This document shows positions 62,215 to 64,000 of a stretch of 64,000 bases of DNA, piece by piece. The DNA is taken from NCBI GenBank assembly GCA_963808725.1, contig CAWEGO010000003.1, forward strand, positions 434,001 to 498,000, given 5' to 3'. The stretch is from JAHFUA01 sp963808725. Its GTDB lineage: Bacteria; Acidobacteriota; Terriglobia; Terriglobales; Acidobacteriaceae. The notes under the pieces are model-generated. The model saw only the letters and a list, made by a program, of their open reading frames with translations, was not told the DNA's origin and ran no database searches. Numbering within the stretch: the first letter of the stretch is position 1; the number at the start of each line of letters is the position of its first letter. A program made the translations under genes and the position numbers.

Positions 62215-62707
62215 CGAACCAGAGATTGCTGCAAGGTACGTCCACGCCGGCGTTCTCGTCGATAGCAATATCTTGCTGCTACTGTTCATCGGCAGCTATG
62301 ACCTCTCCCTTGTAGGCCGATTCAAGCGCATTGCCGCTTTTGCCCGGACTGACTACGAACTACTGCTGTCCACGCTTTCGCGTTTTTCGGCAGTCGTGAC
62401 TACGCCAATGATCCTGACCGAGGTAAACAGTCTCTCGAACCTGTTGGAATCTCGGCACAAGTATGGCTACTACACGGTTTTCAGCCTGCTGGTAGACAAG
62501 ATGCTGGAGGAAGTCCCGACAACCAAGGAAATTGTGGCAACGGAGTTTTTTAAGAAATTCGGGTACACCGATGCGGCGATTGCCATTGCTGCCCGTCAGC
62601 GGTACTTGGTCCTCACCGACGATTTTGCTTTATCTGGATTCCTCCAGAGCCAACAGATTGATGTAATCAACTTCAATCATCTACGCCAAGCGGCAGGTGC
62701 GCTTTGA
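62207..62707 (+). CDS. PIN-domain protein, putative ribonuclease
   Basis: 166 residues. Acidic PIN residues are in place: Asp in GVLVDSNILLLLFIG, Glu in PMILTEVNSLSNLLE, Asp in GYTDAAIAIAARQRYLVLTDDFALSGFL (two acidic positions). The middle is longer than in VapC. Metal-dependent RNase activity is expected from the fold. It overlaps the upstream small gene by 8 bases and the downstream CoA-transferase subunit by four (TTGA). It is A/T-richer than its neighbours, consistent with a separate origin. Confidence 0.8.
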   Translation: MSSEPEIAARYVHAGVLVDSNILLLLFIGSYDLSLVGRFKRIAAFARTDYELLLSTLSRFSAVVTTPMILTEVNSLSNLLESRHKYGYYTVFSLLVDKMLEEVPTTKEIVATEFFKKFGYTDAAIAIAARQRYLVLTDDFALSGFLQSQQIDVINFNHLRQAAGAL

Positions 62708-63606
62708 AGCTCCTCCCCATGCGCTCCGCCATCGCCGAGATGGTCCCCGACGGCGCTTCCGTCGCCCTCGGCTTGCAGATGGAGCAGATGATCCCGTTCG
62801 CCGCCGGTCATGAGATCATCCGCCAAAAGCGGCGCGGGCTCACGCTTATCGGGCCGATCTCGGACATTCTCTTCGACCAGCTCATTGGCGCCGGGTGTGC
62901 CGAGCGCGTGATCGCCGCCTGGGTGGGCAACGTGATGATGGGCTCGGCCTACAACTTCCGGCGCGCGGTCGAATCCGGCCAGCTCACGGTCACGAACCTT
63001 ACCAACTTCGCTGTCGCGCTCGCGCTCCAGGCCGGCGCTATGGGCGTGCCCTTTCTGCCCACGCGCAGCGCGCTCGGCAGCGATCTGGCGAAAGACAATG
63101 AGTTCTTCGCACAATTTCAATCGCCGTTCACCGCTGAGAAGTTGCATGCGGTGAAAGCCCTGGTGCCCGATGTGACCATCGTTCACGTGCAGCGTGCCGA
63201 CCGCGAAGGCAACGCGCATTGCTGGGGCGGCTTCGGAGTGATGCTGGAGGGCGTGCGCGCGGCAAAGAAGGTGATCGTCGTCGCGGAGGAGATCGTCGAG
63301 CCCGAGGTCATCGCCAGCGATCCGAATCGTACCGTCATCCCCGGGTTTCTGGTGGAGGCGGTGGTCGAGTGCCCGTGGGGTGCGCATCCTTCGCCGGTGC
63401 AGGGTTACTACAGCCGCGATAATGCATGCTTCCGCCAGTATCACGAGCAGACCAAAACCCCGGCGGACTTCGCCGCGTGGCAGGCGCGCTGGGTGGATGG
63501 CGTGTCGGACCGCCGCGAGTATTTGAACCTGCTCGGCGCTTGCCGTCAGGAGGAGCTGACGGTAAAGAAGCACGCTTACTCTGCCCCGGCCGATTTTGGA
63601 TATTGA
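62704..63606 (+). CDS. CoA-transferase family I, alpha-type subunit (glutaconate CoA-transferase A-like)
   Basis: 300 residues. Pattern DGASVALGLQMEQMIPFAAGHEIIRQKRRGLTLIGPISDILFDQLIGAGCAERVIAAWVGN and VHVQRADREGNAHCWGGFG are GctA-like. It probably pairs with the beta subunit at 60260. TTG 62704 overlaps the PIN stop (TTGA); ATG 62719 is the alternative. If TTG is right, the PIN cassette has become translationally coupled to a metabolic gene. Confidence 0.85.
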   Translation: MKLLPMRSAIAEMVPDGASVALGLQMEQMIPFAAGHEIIRQKRRGLTLIGPISDILFDQLIGAGCAERVIAAWVGNVMMGSAYNFRRAVESGQLTVTNLTNFAVALALQAGAMGVPFLPTRSALGSDLAKDNEFFAQFQSPFTAEKLHAVKALVPDVTIVHVQRADREGNAHCWGGFGVMLEGVRAAKKVIVVAEEIVEPEVIASDPNRTVIPGFLVEAVVECPWGAHPSPVQGYYSRDNACFRQYHEQTKTPADFAAWQARWVDGVSDRREYLNLLGACRQEELTVKKHAYSAPADFGY

Positions 63607-63607
63607 A

Positions 63608-63644
63608 GCTCCTAGCTGCTAGCCTCAGGCTAGAAGCTAGGAGC
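63608..63644. repeat. 18-bp near-perfect inverted repeat of GCTAGGAGC words
   Basis: Left arm 63608-63625 and right arm 63627-63644 pair at 17 of 18 positions with a one-base centre. It follows the CoA-transferase stop directly. Related CTAGCAGCTAGGAGCC words occur at 54673-54689. Confidence 0.7.
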
Positions 63645-63666
63645 CAGGAGCTAGTAGCTGTTCCGC

Positions 63667-64000
63667 ATGAGAAAAGAGCTCATAGAACTAAGAATCAACG
63701 GTCGCAGGCACGAGCTGGCCATCGAGCCCAGCAAGCTGCTGCTTGACGTGCTGCGCCAGGACCTCGGGCTGACGGGGTCGAAGCGCGGTTGCGACGATTC
63801 TTCCTGCGGCGCCTGCACCGTGCTGGTGGAGGGCGTCCCGATGATGTCCTGCACGCTGCTGGCCGCCAGTTGCGAGGGGCAGGAGATCACAACTGTCGAG
63901 GGCGTGGCTGAGCACGGCGCGCTGGCCGCCATCCAGAAAGCTTATGGCGATTGGGGCGGCGCGCAGTGCGGTTACTGCACGCCCGGCTTCATGATGACGG
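63667..64000 (+). CDS. 2Fe-2S subunit of a xanthine oxidase-family molybdo-hydroxylase (3' end outside window)
   Basis: First 111 residues: ferredoxin domain with GSKRGCDDSSCGACTVLVEG and a later Cys (MSCTLLAAS), then the start of the helical second-cluster domain (AQCGYCTPGFMM). These subunits (CoxS/HcrC type) carry two [2Fe-2S] clusters between the molybdenum site and the acceptor. Next to boxB and CoA-transferase genes a 4-hydroxybenzoyl-CoA reductase role is possible, but carbon monoxide dehydrogenase-like or purine-like enzymes fit equally without the large subunit. Confidence 0.88.
   Translation, partial: MRKELIELRINGRRHELAIEPSKLLLDVLRQDLGLTGSKRGCDDSSCGACTVLVEGVPMMSCTLLAASCEGQEITTVEGVAEHGALAAIQKAYGDWGGAQCGYCTPGFMMT

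Overview
This window reads as a chromosomal segment of an acidobacterium, most like the Koribacter/Terriglobia lineage. The grounds are high GC, the dnaE-accA pair, a fused gamma-alpha 2-oxoacid:ferredoxin oxidoreductase, a full tolQ-tolR-tonB-tolB-pal-cpoB cluster, several NtrC-type sigma-54 activators, and many short palindromic or word-like repeats in the gaps between genes. Lineage is inferred from gene content only. No rRNA or tRNA gene, CRISPR array, transposase or phage gene was recognised.

Layout. 1-5.5 kb: dnaE 3' end, accA (two frameshifts), korAB. 5.6-12.1 kb: small secreted or unknown proteins, then the Tol-Pal envelope operon on the minus strand. 12.1-27 kb: a GAF/sigma-54 activator, STAS and Crp-like regulators, a three-gene ba3-type cytochrome oxidase operon, a beta-propeller lipoprotein, GAF, PilZ, SDR and TPR proteins, a Fis-like regulator and purC-cvpA. 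27-38 kb: a hybrid histidine kinase, a cytochrome c, and then the most interesting unit. That unit is a plus-strand operon behind a near-consensus sigma-54 promoter, encoding a membrane-anchored H-protein homologue, a four-cluster ferredoxin, an NrfD/HybB-type membrane protein, a histidine kinase with c-heme motifs in its sensor domain, its sigma-54 response regulator and an archaemetzincin. 38-55 kb: MFS exporter, secretin-like protein, a SEFIR/TIR protein with a tiny coupled partner, yvcK-glmU, TPR and PCYCGC proteins, lepB, carA-carB, a double PilZ protein and a DapA-family aldolase. 55.8-64 kb: a TetR-led aromatic/CoA-thioester catabolic cluster (crotonase, aldehyde dehydrogenase, BoxB, split CoA-transferase, a dienoyl-CoA hydratase-like crotonase, start of a 2Fe-2S molybdo-hydroxylase subunit). 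A PIN-domain two-gene cassette interrupts this cluster.

How the genes fit together. The 31-37.5 kb operon looks self-regulated: a heme-bearing sensor and its sigma-54 activator are encoded in the transcript started by a sigma-54 promoter. The enzymatic module contains electron-transfer parts but no recognisable catalytic subunit, and its H-protein homologue has Gly at the usual lipoyl-lysine position. The 55.8-64 kb cluster is probably controlled by the TetR protein, whose promoter carries a palindrome at the predicted start of transcription.

Data quality. At least eight single-base indels, mostly an extra C/G in a short run, plus one amber codon, break genes that include essential ones (accA, tolB). 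This pattern suggests sequencing error more than gene decay, and broken genes here should be read with that in mind.
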